Shown: one piece after another, positions 28,719 through 36,470 of the stretch | How positions within the stretch are numbered: position 1 is the stretch's first letter | How the letters are laid out: each line of letters starts with the position of its first letter | Assembly (NCBI GenBank): GCA_014896295.1 | Contig: JADBKR010000002.1 | Coordinates: forward strand, 124,001-188,000 | Source: Limnochordaceae bacterium | GTDB lineage: Bacteria; Bacillota; Limnochordia; Limnochordales; Geochordaceae | Reading direction: 5' to 3' | Length of the DNA: 64,000 nt | Program-made: the position numbers and the translations under genes | The notes under the pieces: generated by a model | What the model was told of the DNA's origin: nothing | The model's database searches: none | What the model saw: the letters and a program-made list of their open reading frames with translations, nothing else

Positions 28719-29258
28719 TCAGCGCGCGCCCTCCGGTGGGGCCGCCGCCTGGCGCGCATCCGCGGCCCGGTGGGCGATGCGGGCGCAAGCCGCCGCGACG
28801 ATGGCCGCGAGGATGTCGTCGACGAACGTGTGCACCCGGGGCCCGTCGCCGGGCAACGCCTGCAGCAGCTCTGCCGGGCGCTCCTCGTCGAGGTAGCCGA
28901 AGTTGGACAGCCCGATGCTTCCGTACACGTTGACGATGCTCAGCGCAAGCACCCTGTCGACCCCGTACAGCTCTCGCTCTTCCCTCAAGATCGTGGCCAG
29001 GGGCTCGTCCAGGCGGCCCTCCTCCGCCATGACGTCGAGCGTCACGCCCGTGAGGATGGCGTACTGGACCTCCCTCTTCTCCACCACGTGATCCACGCTC
29101 TCCCGGCACATCTCCAGCGTCAGGTCGGGCACGTACGGCTTTTGCAGCCGGAAGACCAGCCGCACGAGCGGGTCGAAGTCGACCCCCCGCAGAGCCAGGA
29201 GCGCCCGGGCCGTGCCGGGAAGCCGCTTGTGCGTCCTTCCCGTCCGATCCTGTGACAT
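28719..29258 (-). CDS. Phosphatidylglycerophosphatase A-like protein (YutG type)
   Basis: A 179-aa protein matching the YutG/PgpA family, which dephosphorylates phosphatidylglycerol phosphate in phospholipid synthesis. Recognisable stretches are LTLEMCRESVDHVVEKREVQ, AILTGVTLD and LSIVNVYGSIGLSNFGYLD, then VHTFVDDILAAI near the C-terminus. Unlike E. coli PgpA it has few hydrophobic segments, as in the soluble Gram-positive type. It is first in an operon with the helicase gene and is divergent from the copper-protein gene. Confidence 0.82.
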   Translation of the reverse strand: MSQDRTGRTHKRLPGTARALLALRGVDFDPLVRLVFRLQKPYVPDLTLEMCRESVDHVVEKREVQYAILTGVTLDVMAEEGRLDEPLATILREERELYGVDRVLALSIVNVYGSIGLSNFGYLDEERPAELLQALPGDGPRVHTFVDDILAAIVAAACARIAHRAADARQAAAPPEGAR

Positions 29259-29361
29259 CGCGCCTCATCGTATCACACCGGTGCCGGCCGCGAAAGAGAA
29301 AGGGATCGGGAGGCCGTGGCCGAATCGGGAGAGCGAAGATTATAAGTAACCGTTTGTATTC

Positions 29362-29390
29362 TTGACCCGTGACCACAAGCACTTTATACT
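29362..29390 (+). promoter_or_regulatory. Promoter of the copper-protein/cytochrome cluster
   Basis: TTGACC (29362-29367) and TATACT (29385-29390) are spaced by exactly 17 bases, close to the sigma-A consensus. Transcription would begin near 29397, giving an untranslated leader of about 90 bases before the copper protein. The region 29259-29361 also holds the divergent regulatory sequence of the YutG gene. Confidence 0.85.
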
Positions 29391-29487
29391 GCCGGTGGGT
29401 TGCAAACGGGGGTGGACCGCGCAACCCTTTCTTGCCCGACGCCATCATTGCCCCGACCGGGGACGGAAGGTGGGTTCGTGGGGGTCG

Positions 29488-29997
29488 ATGAAGCGCAGAG
29501 GTTGGGTATCTCGCTTCACGGTGCTAGGCGTGCTCCTGGTAGCTCTTGCGGTGCTGGCCGCGGCGTGCGGAGGCGGGGGCGGTACTCCCTCCTCTTCCAG
29601 CTCTTCGGCGCCGACGACGTCCGGCTCTTCTCAGACGGCGTCTCCTACGCCGCCGGCCGAGACGGCCAGCCCGTCCGGCAGCACGGCCGCCTCGGGCGGT
29701 TCGTCCGGCTCTTCGATCGAGGTCGTGGCCACGGACGAGGGCGGCCAGTTCAAGTTCATCCCCGCCGATATCGAGGCGAAGCCCGGCCAGCCCATCACGG
29801 TGAAAGTCGTCAACAAGGGCCCGAGCGCCCACGACTGGGCCGTGCCCGACCTGAAGGTGGAGACGGGCCAGCTCCAGACGGGCCAGGAAAAGACGCTCAC
29901 GTTCCAGGCCCCGTCGAAACCGGGCGAGTACAACATCATGTGCACGGTCCCCGGCCACGCCCAGCTGGGCATGACCGGCAAGCTCATCGTGCGCTGA
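29488..29997 (+). CDS. Cupredoxin (blue copper) lipoprotein
   Basis: A 169-aa exported electron carrier. It has a signal peptide with lipobox (VLAAAC), so it should be anchored by a lipidated cysteine. A Ser/Thr/Pro/Gly-rich linker to about residue 75 precedes a plastocyanin/azurin-type domain. The type 1 copper ligands are visible as His in SAHDW, Cys in IMCTVPGH, His in the same motif and Met in LGMTG. The ATG at 29488 is preferred; an in-frame TTG at 29362 is the promoter -35 box itself. Lying ahead of the cytochrome b/c genes, it may accept electrons from that complex (inference). Confidence 0.9.
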   Translation: MKRRGWVSRFTVLGVLLVALAVLAAACGGGGGTPSSSSSSAPTTSGSSQTASPTPPAETASPSGSTAASGGSSGSSIEVVATDEGGQFKFIPADIEAKPGQPITVKVVNKGPSAHDWAVPDLKVETGQLQTGQEKTLTFQAPSKPGEYNIMCTVPGHAQLGMTGKLIVR

Positions 29998-30143
29998 CGC
30001 TCGTCGCTTCCGCTGCCATGCGTCTGCGAGCAACCGAGTCCGCGAGAGCGGCTGCCCCGGCCCGTGTCGTGGCATGCTCCCGAGCTTGCCGGCCACGGTC
30101 CGGGGCCTCCGGCTCCGGCGCGTGAGGGGTAGGGAAACGGCCC

Positions 30144-30917
30144 ATGGGTGCCATCATCCGGTGGGTGAAGTCCACCCGCCTGTTTCGCTCCATCTACCGG
30201 GAAGGGTATCCGACGACGCCCCGTACCCGGGTCGCGGTCATCCTCAACAGCCTGGCCCTGCACCTGCACCCGGTACGCGTGCCCCGGCGGGCTACCCGGG
30301 TCACGTACACGTGGGGACTGGGTGGGCTCTCGGTTTACATGTTCGTCCTTCTGACCATCACCGGGGTCTTCCTGATGTGGTACTACATCCCCAGCACGCA
30401 GGACGCCTACTGGTCCATCCGCTTCATCGAAAGCGAGGTCACCTTCGGGCAGTTCATGCGCAACCTGCACCGCTGGGCGGCCCACGGCATGGTGATCATC
30501 GTCTTCCTGCACATGTGCCGGGTCTTCTACACGGGCGCCTACAAGCCGCCGCGGGAGTTCAACTGGGTCATCGGGGTGGCGCTGCTCACCATCACCTTCC
30601 TGCTGAGCTTCACCGGCTACCTGTTGCCCTGGGATCAGCTCGCCTACTGGGCCATCACCGTCGGCACCAACATGGGAGGCGCGACGCCGTTCATCGGCGA
30701 TCAGGTCCGGCGCATGCTGCTGGGCGGTCTCGACATCGGGCAGGCGACGCTGGTGCGCTGGTACACCCTGCACGTGATCTTCCTGCCGCTTCTGACCATC
30801 GTGCTCATGTCGCTCCACTTCTGGCGAGTCCGCAAGGACGGCAACATCTCGACCCCGGTGCTCGAGGACGAGCCCGAGCCGCCGGGCTATCCTCCGGTCA
30901 TCGAGCAGGAGGGGTGA
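30144..30917 (+). CDS. Cytochrome b (b6-type, N-terminal subunit) of a menaquinol:cytochrome c complex
   Basis: A 257-aa membrane protein binding hemes bL and bH. About four transmembrane helices are visible. The histidine ligands lie in RWAAHGMVIIVFLH and RWYTLHVIFLP plus LMSLHFW. The b6-type boundary is clear, because helices 5 onward are encoded by the next gene. The cysteine that carries covalent heme ci in cyanobacterial and Bacillus homologues is replaced: the equivalent segment reads YTWGLGG. AGGGGTAGGGAAA precedes the ATG. It is the first of the core complex genes. Confidence 0.92.
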   Translation: MGAIIRWVKSTRLFRSIYREGYPTTPRTRVAVILNSLALHLHPVRVPRRATRVTYTWGLGGLSVYMFVLLTITGVFLMWYYIPSTQDAYWSIRFIESEVTFGQFMRNLHRWAAHGMVIIVFLHMCRVFYTGAYKPPREFNWVIGVALLTITFLLSFTGYLLPWDQLAYWAITVGTNMGGATPFIGDQVRRMLLGGLDIGQATLVRWYTLHVIFLPLLTIVLMSLHFWRVRKDGNISTPVLEDEPEPPGYPPVIEQEG

Positions 30918-30929
30918 GGGAGCGTCGCC

Positions 30930-31766
30930 ATGACCACGGTACAACCGCAAGAAGACCGAGCTGCGTCTCGCGCCGCGGTCCTGGAGTCCGCGGCCGCCCC
31001 GTCCCCGGCGGCGGCGAGGCCCAGGCCGTCCCAGGAAAACCCGGACGAGAAGGTGCACACCTGGCCGTACCTGGTGCGCATCGAGTTCGTGGGGGCGCTG
31101 TTGTACCTCTTCCTGCTCTCCCTCATGTCCGTGTTCGTCGACGCGCCCCTCGCCTCCCTCGCCAACCCCGACGTCACGCCCAACCCGGCCAAGGCGCCGT
31201 GGTATTTCCTGGGCTTGCAGGAGCTGCTGCTCCACATGGACAAGGCGCTGGCCGGAGTCATCGTGCCCGGGGCAGTGCTCGTGCTCCTGGCCGCCATCCC
31301 CTACGTCGACCACCGCCGCAAGGGCACGGGGATCTGGTTTTACAGCCCCAAGGGCGTCCCCATCGCCCTGTTCAGCTTCGCCTACACGTCGGTCTGGAAC
31401 GTCGGGCTCATCCTGGTCGACCAGTTCCTCATGGTGCCCGGCGAGCAGGGCGGGCACGGCATCGGGCCCATCATGCGGTACTGGCTGCACTCGTTGCGCC
31501 AGGGAGGCGGCTACGGTTTCCTGACGGACAGCGTCGTCAACGGCATCGCCGGCTGGATCGTCCCGATCTTCATCATGCTCTTGATCCCGACGTCCCTGGC
31601 GCTCATCGTCCGGCGGCGGTGGCAGGCGGACACCCGCGAAGTCCTCATCGGGTTGTTCACCTTCTTCGTCGCCTCGTTCGTGGTGCTCACCGTGGTGGGC
31701 ACGGCCTTCCGCGGCGAGGGGATGAACCTCATGTGGCCGTGGCAGGTCAAACAGGCCAACCACTGA
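30930..31766 (+). CDS. Cytochrome b subunit IV-like protein, extended
   Basis: This subunit is the C-terminal half of cytochrome b, forming part of the quinol-oxidation site; [16 protein letters not shown] is the conserved region. The 278-aa length exceeds the usual 160. A Pro/Ala-rich N-terminal extension of about 40 residues comes first, and two extra hydrophobic segments follow the normal three ([13 protein letters not shown] and [15 protein letters not shown]). There is no CxxCH, so unlike Bacillus QcrC it is not fused to a heme c domain. It is 12 bases after cytochrome b. Confidence 0.88.
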   Translation: MTTVQPQEDRAASRAAVLESAAAPSPAAARPRPSQENPDEKVHTWPYLVRIEFVGALLYLFLLSLMSVFVDAPLASLANPDVTPNPAKAPWYFLGLQELLLHMDKALAGVIVPGAVLVLLAAIPYVDHRRKGTGIWFYSPKGVPIALFSFAYTSVWNVGLILVDQFLMVPGEQGGHGIGPIMRYWLHSLRQGGGYGFLTDSVVNGIAGWIVPIFIMLLIPTSLALIVRRRWQADTREVLIGLFTFFVASFVVLTVVGTAFRGEGMNLMWPWQVKQANH

Positions 31767-31797
31767 CCGGCTACGGAAGACGGGGGAGCGATAGGGC

Positions 31798-32376
31798 ATG
31801 GCAACCGAAGAGCAACCGGCCAGGAAGGCGAAAGCTTCGCCCGACGGTCGCGAGGCCGGCGCGCCCGGCGCGGCCAGACGGGCGTTGCCGCCGGTCGAAC
31901 GGGTCGAGAGCCCGGAAGTGAAGCGCCGCATCTTCATGCGGTGGGTGATGTGGGGTTCGGCTTTCCTCTTCTTCGCCCAGAGCGCGGCCGCCAGCCTGGC
32001 CATGTTCTGGCCGCGCAAGGTCGTCGGCTTCGGCACCAAGATGGACGTCGGGCCGGTCAGCGCCTTCCCGGTCAACTCGGTGACCAAGTTCGCGCAGGGC
32101 AAGTTCTGGCTTTCCCGCACGCCGCAGGGGGTCATCGCTCTCTACTGGCGCTGCACCCACCTCGGCTGCACCGTGCCCTGGCGGGAGGACGAACAGCTTT
32201 TCCACTGCCCCTGCCACGGCTCCATCTACGAGCGTAACGGGCAGAACATCGCAGGGCCTGCGCCTCGCCCGCTCGACTACATGACCGTCGAGGTCGTCAA
32301 CGGGCACCTCGTGGTCAATACCGGCGAGATCCACGAACGGGCCGCGGCGCTGCCCCAGCACATGACCCCGGTTTGA
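31798..32376 (+). CDS. Rieske iron-sulfur protein
   Basis: A 192-aa subunit carrying the [2Fe-2S] cluster that takes the first electron from quinol. The two cluster motifs are CTHLGC and CPCHGS, near residues 118 and 138. A single membrane anchor lies near residues 45-65 (RWVMWGSAFLFFAQSAAASL), preceded by a 40-residue charged N-terminus. Gene order is cytochrome b, subunit IV, Rieske, which differs from Bacillus (Rieske first). Confidence 0.94.
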   Translation: MATEEQPARKAKASPDGREAGAPGAARRALPPVERVESPEVKRRIFMRWVMWGSAFLFFAQSAAASLAMFWPRKVVGFGTKMDVGPVSAFPVNSVTKFAQGKFWLSRTPQGVIALYWRCTHLGCTVPWREDEQLFHCPCHGSIYERNGQNIAGPAPRPLDYMTVEVVNGHLVVNTGEIHERAAALPQHMTPV

Positions 32377-32393
32377 GCCGCTGGGTCCGGCGC

Positions 32394-32513
32394 ATGGGGG
32401 AGGGAACGGGCGTGGAGGTCCCGGAGTCGGTCGAGCTCTTGCTGGTCTTCTTGCTGGTCGTCGTGGCCGAGACGGCGCTCTACTTCATCGACCGCTGGAT
32501 CCATGACGAGTAG
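32394..32513 (+). CDS. 39-residue single-helix membrane peptide, candidate small subunit
   Basis: A very short reading frame between the Rieske and cytochrome c genes: MGEGTGVEVPES, then a hydrophobic run VELLLVFLLVVVAETALYF, then IDRWIHDE. A GTG six codons downstream is an alternative start, preceded by GGGGGAGGG. Size and topology resemble the small PetG/L/M/N subunits of b6f complexes, but I recognise no specific homology. The position inside the operon and the clean transmembrane pattern support it being real. Confidence 0.55.
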   Translation: MGEGTGVEVPESVELLLVFLLVVVAETALYFIDRWIHDE

Positions 32514-32540
32514 GGCCACAGGGAAGGGAGCCTCCCGGCG

Positions 32541-33383
32541 TTGAAGGGCCGAACGTACATCGTCGTCACGGTGCTCAGCTGGGCTCTCGTGGTCCTCTGG
32601 GGAGCCTACTGGGCGCGGGAGAATTCCCGCATGGCCGCTACGGCGGCTACCTTCAAGGCGCAGCTGATCGATCAGGGCGCGACCATCTACGCGCAAAATT
32701 GCGTCATCTGCCACGGCCCGCTGGGCGAGGGCGTCGTGGGTCCCAGCCTCAACCGGGACGCGTTGCGGGGCGACCCCGAGAACGATGCGGACACCTACCG
32801 TTTCGTCTACGATACGGTGAGCCGCGGGCGGCCCGGCTCGGTGGTGACCCGGTGGCAGATGCTGCCCAACGGAGAGCTGGCGTCGTTCAGCCAGATGCCG
32901 TCATGGAGCAGCGAGAACGGCGGCCCTCTCAACGAGCAGGAGCTGCGGGCCGTCACGTATTTCATCATGGCCGGCAACTGGAACGACGTCAACTTGCGCA
33001 TCCCGCAGGCCAAGCTCGAAGGCCCGCTGCCCAAAGCCGAGGGCGTGCCCCCCGAGGTTCAGCAGCAGGCGGAGCAGGTGATCCGGCAGAAGCTGTGCCT
33101 CACCTGCCACACCATCGGCCAGGTCGGAGGGCACATCGGACCCGACCTCACCCACGTCGGCTCGTGGGGCGTCGACCAGGCGTTCTTGAAGGAGTGGATC
33201 AAGAACCCGCCGGCCAAGCAGCACCGGGCGCCGGTCTGGTTCTCCAACAGCGCCGGGATCGACCCGAAGACCGGCCAGCCCTCGGGCACCCGGATCGAGT
33301 ACGGGCCGACGACCATGCCCGTGCTCGGGTTGACCGACCAGGAGCTGGAGGTCGTCACCCGCTATCTCATGGGGCTGAAGTGA
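32541..33383 (+). CDS. Membrane-anchored diheme cytochrome c
   Basis: A 280-aa protein with an N-terminal membrane anchor (IVVTVLSWALVVLWGAYWA) and two heme c motifs, CVICH near residue 54 and CLTCH near residue 188. Two cytochrome c domains follow in series. Methionine ligands are probable in MPSWS and TTMPVLG. It would be the electron exit of the complex, analogous to the heliobacterial diheme PetA. It starts at TTG 32541 with GGGAAGGGAG upstream; I see no ATG alternative before the anchor. Confidence 0.9.
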   Translation: MKGRTYIVVTVLSWALVVLWGAYWARENSRMAATAATFKAQLIDQGATIYAQNCVICHGPLGEGVVGPSLNRDALRGDPENDADTYRFVYDTVSRGRPGSVVTRWQMLPNGELASFSQMPSWSSENGGPLNEQELRAVTYFIMAGNWNDVNLRIPQAKLEGPLPKAEGVPPEVQQQAEQVIRQKLCLTCHTIGQVGGHIGPDLTHVGSWGVDQAFLKEWIKNPPAKQHRAPVWFSNSAGIDPKTGQPSGTRIEYGPTTMPVLGLTDQELEVVTRYLMGLK

Positions 33384-33389
33384 GCGAGC

Positions 33390-33986
33390 ATGAAGGGGTG
33401 GGTCGTGGCGGGCGCAGGCGCTGCGGCCCTGGCGGGCGGAGCCGCTTTCCGGGCGGCCGCCTCCACGGGCGAGCCCGGCTACCGCATGGCGGGGACCATC
33501 CTGCTGGTGGCGACCGGGTGGTTGCTGGCGCTGGCCCTGGAGGGGGAGCAGGTGGCGGCCGGGCTGCGGGCCCTCGAAGAGCGGCTTTCGGCGGCCAGCC
33601 AGAAGTACGGCCTGGCGCTCGAGCGCTTGCCGGACAGGTGGGCTGCCCGGCAGCGCTGGGCGGCCGGGTACGTCGTAGAGGGGCCCGGCAAGCTGATGGT
33701 CGTGGCGGCCTGCCCGATCTCGCAGGCGGCGTGGAGGGGGCTTGCGGCTCGGGCCGTCGACGCCTGTGCCAGGAGCGCCCGGGACACGGCGCGATCGCTG
33801 CAGCGCCGGCGCCAGGCCGAGCAGTCCCGGAGCCCGGTCGCCTACGCCCTGGTCGTCTTGCTGCGCCGGCGGGCCAGCGCGGCGGACGCCGACAGGCTCC
33901 GCAAGCTCGGATGCGGCCTCGCCAATCCCGAGCACCTGCCGGCCGTGCTCGAGCCGCTCGCGCGGCCCGAGATCGAAGGAGCGTGA
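33390..33986 (+). CDS. Hypothetical membrane-associated protein in the cytochrome cluster
   Basis: A 198-aa protein I do not recognise. The first 55 residues hold two hydrophobic segments (VVAGAGAAALAGGAAF and MAGTILLVATGWLLALAL). The remaining part is Arg/Ala-rich and probably helical and cytoplasmic. It lies seven bases after the cytochrome c stop and seven before the ferredoxin start, so it is almost certainly co-transcribed and may be an assembly factor or accessory subunit. No cofactor motif is visible; its one cysteine pair is not spaced for a cluster. Confidence 0.7.
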   Translation: MKGWVVAGAGAAALAGGAAFRAAASTGEPGYRMAGTILLVATGWLLALALEGEQVAAGLRALEERLSAASQKYGLALERLPDRWAARQRWAAGYVVEGPGKLMVVAACPISQAAWRGLAARAVDACARSARDTARSLQRRRQAEQSRSPVAYALVVLLRRRASAADADRLRKLGCGLANPEHLPAVLEPLARPEIEGA

Positions 33987-33992
33987 GGGCGA

Positions 33993-34433
33993 GTGGCCCA
34001 TTACATCACCGATAAGTGCATCGGGTGCACGGCGTGCGTCAACGTCTGCCCCGTCGACTGCATCACGGGGCAACGGGACCACCTCCACGTCATCGACGCG
34101 GGCCAGTGCATCGACTGCCACGCCTGCGCCTACATCTGCCCGGTGGAGGCGATCGTGGACCGGTGGGGCCGCACCATCCCCCGCATCAAGAAGCGGGCCG
34201 ATTGGCCCAAGCCGGTCATCGACCCGGTGCTCTGCTCGGGATGCAACTTCTGTGTGGACGTGTGTCCGGAGAGCTGCCTGAGCCTGGAGGGCGGGGGCCC
34301 CTTCGAAGGAGTGGCCGTGCTCGCCGATCCGAAGGCCTGCGTCGGCTGCGGGCTGTGTGAGGACGTCTGCGCCAAGGGGGCCATCGTAGTTCCGCCGCCC
34401 AAGGTCCTCGAGGAGGCAGGGATTCCGGCCTGA
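33993..34433 (+). CDS. Polyferredoxin with four [4Fe-4S] motifs
   Basis: A 146-aa soluble protein with four CxxCxxCxxxC motifs: CIGCTACVNVCP (residues 9-20), CIDCHACAYICP (about 42-53), CSGCNFCVDVCP (about 80-91) and CVGCGLCEDVCA (about 113-124). Each ends in Pro or Ala, as in bacterial ferredoxins. It starts at GTG 33993. Its place directly after the cytochrome b/c genes suggests low-potential electron exchange with this complex or with an oxidoreductase encoded elsewhere (inference). Confidence 0.9.
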   Translation: MAHYITDKCIGCTACVNVCPVDCITGQRDHLHVIDAGQCIDCHACAYICPVEAIVDRWGRTIPRIKKRADWPKPVIDPVLCSGCNFCVDVCPESCLSLEGGGPFEGVAVLADPKACVGCGLCEDVCAKGAIVVPPPKVLEEAGIPA

Positions 34434-34459
34434 GGGACGACACCCGCACCCTTCGATGG

Positions 34460-34702
34460 ATGGGGACGCTGGCGGCGCTGCTCACCGTGGCAGCCGCCGG
34501 CGCCAACGTGGTCTGGTTCGCCCGGCACGGCGTGGGCCCTCTCGCGCTCCTCGTGGCCGCGGGGCCGCTGTGGTTGGGCGTGGCCGCCTTCATCGGGGCC
34601 GTGACCGGCGGCGGATGGCTCCTCGGCCGGCTGGCCGGCGGGCGCCGGCGCCGGGAGGCCCGGCCGGATCCTGCGCATCCGCGCCAGAACGAGAGCCAGT
34701 GA
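34460..34702 (+). CDS. Small two-helix membrane protein
   Basis: An 80-aa protein with two predicted membrane segments (LAALLTVAAAGANVVWF and LWLGVAAFIGAVTGGGWLLG). A basic, charged tail follows (GGRRRREARPDP). I do not recognise a family. It is 26 bases after the ferredoxin and probably ends the operon; a T-run follows its stop. The ribosome site is weak, and the start could be the overlapping ATG-like sequence only in another frame, so the ATG at 34460 stands. Confidence 0.55.
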   Translation: MGTLAALLTVAAAGANVVWFARHGVGPLALLVAAGPLWLGVAAFIGAVTGGGWLLGRLAGGRRRREARPDPAHPRQNESQ

Positions 34703-34807
34703 GTTTTTTCCCGTAGGATCAGGGGCAACCGTCCCTTACTGGGCGCTCCCGGCAGCCGTAAGCTCTTGGTAGGAACTATTCTCTTGGGCTCAGGGGGCGC
34801 ATGGTCG

Positions 34808-35074
34808 ATGGCAGCCGTCAGGACCCGGTCCACGTACCAGCTTCACGTGGAGCTGGGCGGGTTGACGTTGATGGAGCTCGTCGACGAGGTGGCCGAGCAG
34901 GCGCTGCTCGCCCTACCGGAGAGCGAACGCAGGCGCTACCTCCCCGAGGTGCGCGCCCGGGTCGAGCAGGTGCTGCGCCGCCACATCGTGGCCTACGATA
35001 CCTGCGGCCTCGGGTCGCTGTGCCAGGACGGCGAGCCCTTCGACCCCTGGCCGGCCGGCGAGCATCAGGGATAG
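34808..35074 (+). CDS. Hypothetical protein, 88 aa
   Basis: Not recognised. It starts at ATG 34808, with AGGGGG ten bases upstream. An in-frame start at 34766 is possible. The sequence is predicted helical with acidic and basic residues alternating (MELVDEVAEQALLALPESERRRY). There are two cysteines in YDTCGLGSLCQD, perhaps a redox or metal pair. Its stop overlaps the 3' end of the convergent glutamate dehydrogenase gene by ten bases. Confidence 0.55.
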   Translation: MAAVRTRSTYQLHVELGGLTLMELVDEVAEQALLALPESERRRYLPEVRARVEQVLRRHIVAYDTCGLGSLCQDGEPFDPWPAGEHQG

Positions 35075-36357
35075 ACGCCCCGAAGGCGCGTCGCTTCGGC
35101 GACGCGCTGGATCGCCAGCACCATCGCGCCGGTGCGGAGATCGGTCCCGTACCGGCGCGCGGTCTCCCAGACGTCGGCGAAACTCTGGCGCATGCGCCGG
35201 CTCAGCTCCTGCTCCACCTGCTCCTCCGGCCAGAAAAACTCCTGGAGGCCCTGGATCCACTCGAAGTAGGAGACCGTCACGCCCCCGGCGTTGGCCAGGA
35301 TGTCCGGTACCACGGTGATGCCCCGCCGGGCCAGGATGGCGTCCGCCTCCGGCGTGATGGGCCCGTTGGCCCCCTCGGCGATGAGCCTGGCCTGGACGTC
35401 GCCGGCGTTCTCCGCCGTGATGGCCTCCTCGAGCGCGGCGGGGACCAGGACGTCGCAGGGTTCCACGAGCACGCGATCCGGGCCGCCCGCCGCCTCGGCG
35501 CCCGGGAATCCCATCACGTGCCCGTGCTGGCGCTTGTACGCCACCAGCTCCCGCACCGGCAGCCCCGCGGGGTTGCGGATGGTGCCCGAGGAGTCGCTGA
35601 CGGCCACGATCCGCGCCCCCATCTCCTCCAGGGAGAGGGCCGAGTAGCGGCCGACGTTGCCGAACCCCTGAATCGCCACCCGAGCTCCTTCGAGCGGCAG
35701 GCCGATGCGCCGGGCCGCCTCTTCGACGGCGATGGCGCAGCCTCGGCCGGTGGCCTGCTCCCGGCCCAGCGACCCACCCACCGCGATGGGCTTGCCCGTG
35801 ACCACGGCCGGCACCGGGCGCCCCTGTTGCATGCTGTAGGTGTCCATGATCCAGGCCATGACCTGTGGGTTGGTGTAGACGTCGGGAGCCGGGATGTCCC
35901 GGTCGGGCCCGATGATGACGCTGATCTCAGCCGTGTAGCGCCGGGTCAGCTGTTCGAGCTCCCGGGGGGAAAGGGTCCGGGGGTCGCAGATGACCCCCCC
36001 TTTGCCGCCTCCGAACGGCAGGTTCATCACGGCGCACTTCCACGTCATCCACATGGCGAGGGCCGTGACCTCTTCCAGGGTCACGCCGGGGTGGTAACGG
36101 ATGCCCCCCTTGGCGGGCCCCCGGGCCAGGTTGTGCTGCACCCGGTACCCGGTGAACACCTCGATCCGCCCGTCGTCCATCCGCACCGGGACGGAAACCG
36201 TGAGGCTCCGCTTCGGTGTCTTGAGGATCTTCACGAGCCCTTCGTCGATACCGGCCAGGGCAGCGGCCTTCTCGAGCTGCTCCAGGGCCATCTCCAGAGG
36301 CGAGCCCTTGTGCGCCTGGCGCGCGAGGGTAGCCATGCCGGATCCCGCATCCGCCAT
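35065..36357 (-). CDS. Glutamate dehydrogenase (Glu/Leu/Phe/Val dehydrogenase family)
   Basis: This enzyme catalyses reversible oxidative deamination of glutamate to 2-oxoglutarate. The catalytic region PAKGGIRYHP and KCAVMNLPFGGGKGG is near residues 80-115. The NAD(P) fold GFGNVGRYSA is near 225 and the C-terminal NAGGVTVSYFEW near 360. The 430-aa length fits the hexameric small type, as in thermophiles. The start at 36357 (MADAGSG) lies after a weak GGAG. A TTG at 36399 is possible. Cofactor preference cannot be settled by eye. It is divergent from queG. Confidence 0.93.
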   Translation of the reverse strand: MADAGSGMATLARQAHKGSPLEMALEQLEKAAALAGIDEGLVKILKTPKRSLTVSVPVRMDDGRIEVFTGYRVQHNLARGPAKGGIRYHPGVTLEEVTALAMWMTWKCAVMNLPFGGGKGGVICDPRTLSPRELEQLTRRYTAEISVIIGPDRDIPAPDVYTNPQVMAWIMDTYSMQQGRPVPAVVTGKPIAVGGSLGREQATGRGCAIAVEEAARRIGLPLEGARVAIQGFGNVGRYSALSLEEMGARIVAVSDSSGTIRNPAGLPVRELVAYKRQHGHVMGFPGAEAAGGPDRVLVEPCDVLVPAALEEAITAENAGDVQARLIAEGANGPITPEADAILARRGITVVPDILANAGGVTVSYFEWIQGLQEFFWPEEQVEQELSRRMRQSFADVWETARRYGTDLRTGAMVLAIQRVAEATRLRGVYP

Positions 36358-36470
36358 CTTGTCCAACGCTCCCGCCCGGTGAGAATATGTTGACCGCAAC
36401 AGTACGACTCGGCGGGCCGACCTCCTGCACGCGCTCCCGGGTCGACGCGTGTATACCTGAGGCGGATACT

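Noticed and set aside
29362..29487. TTG at 29362 as the start of the cupredoxin
   Set aside because: It is the -35 hexamer of a good promoter, so it lies upstream of the transcription start. The signal peptide begins only at 29488.
36383..36395. TTGACC and TATTCT hexamers between gdh and queG as promoters
   Set aside because: Neither has a partner box at 16-18 bases, so the promoters of this divergent pair remain unassigned.
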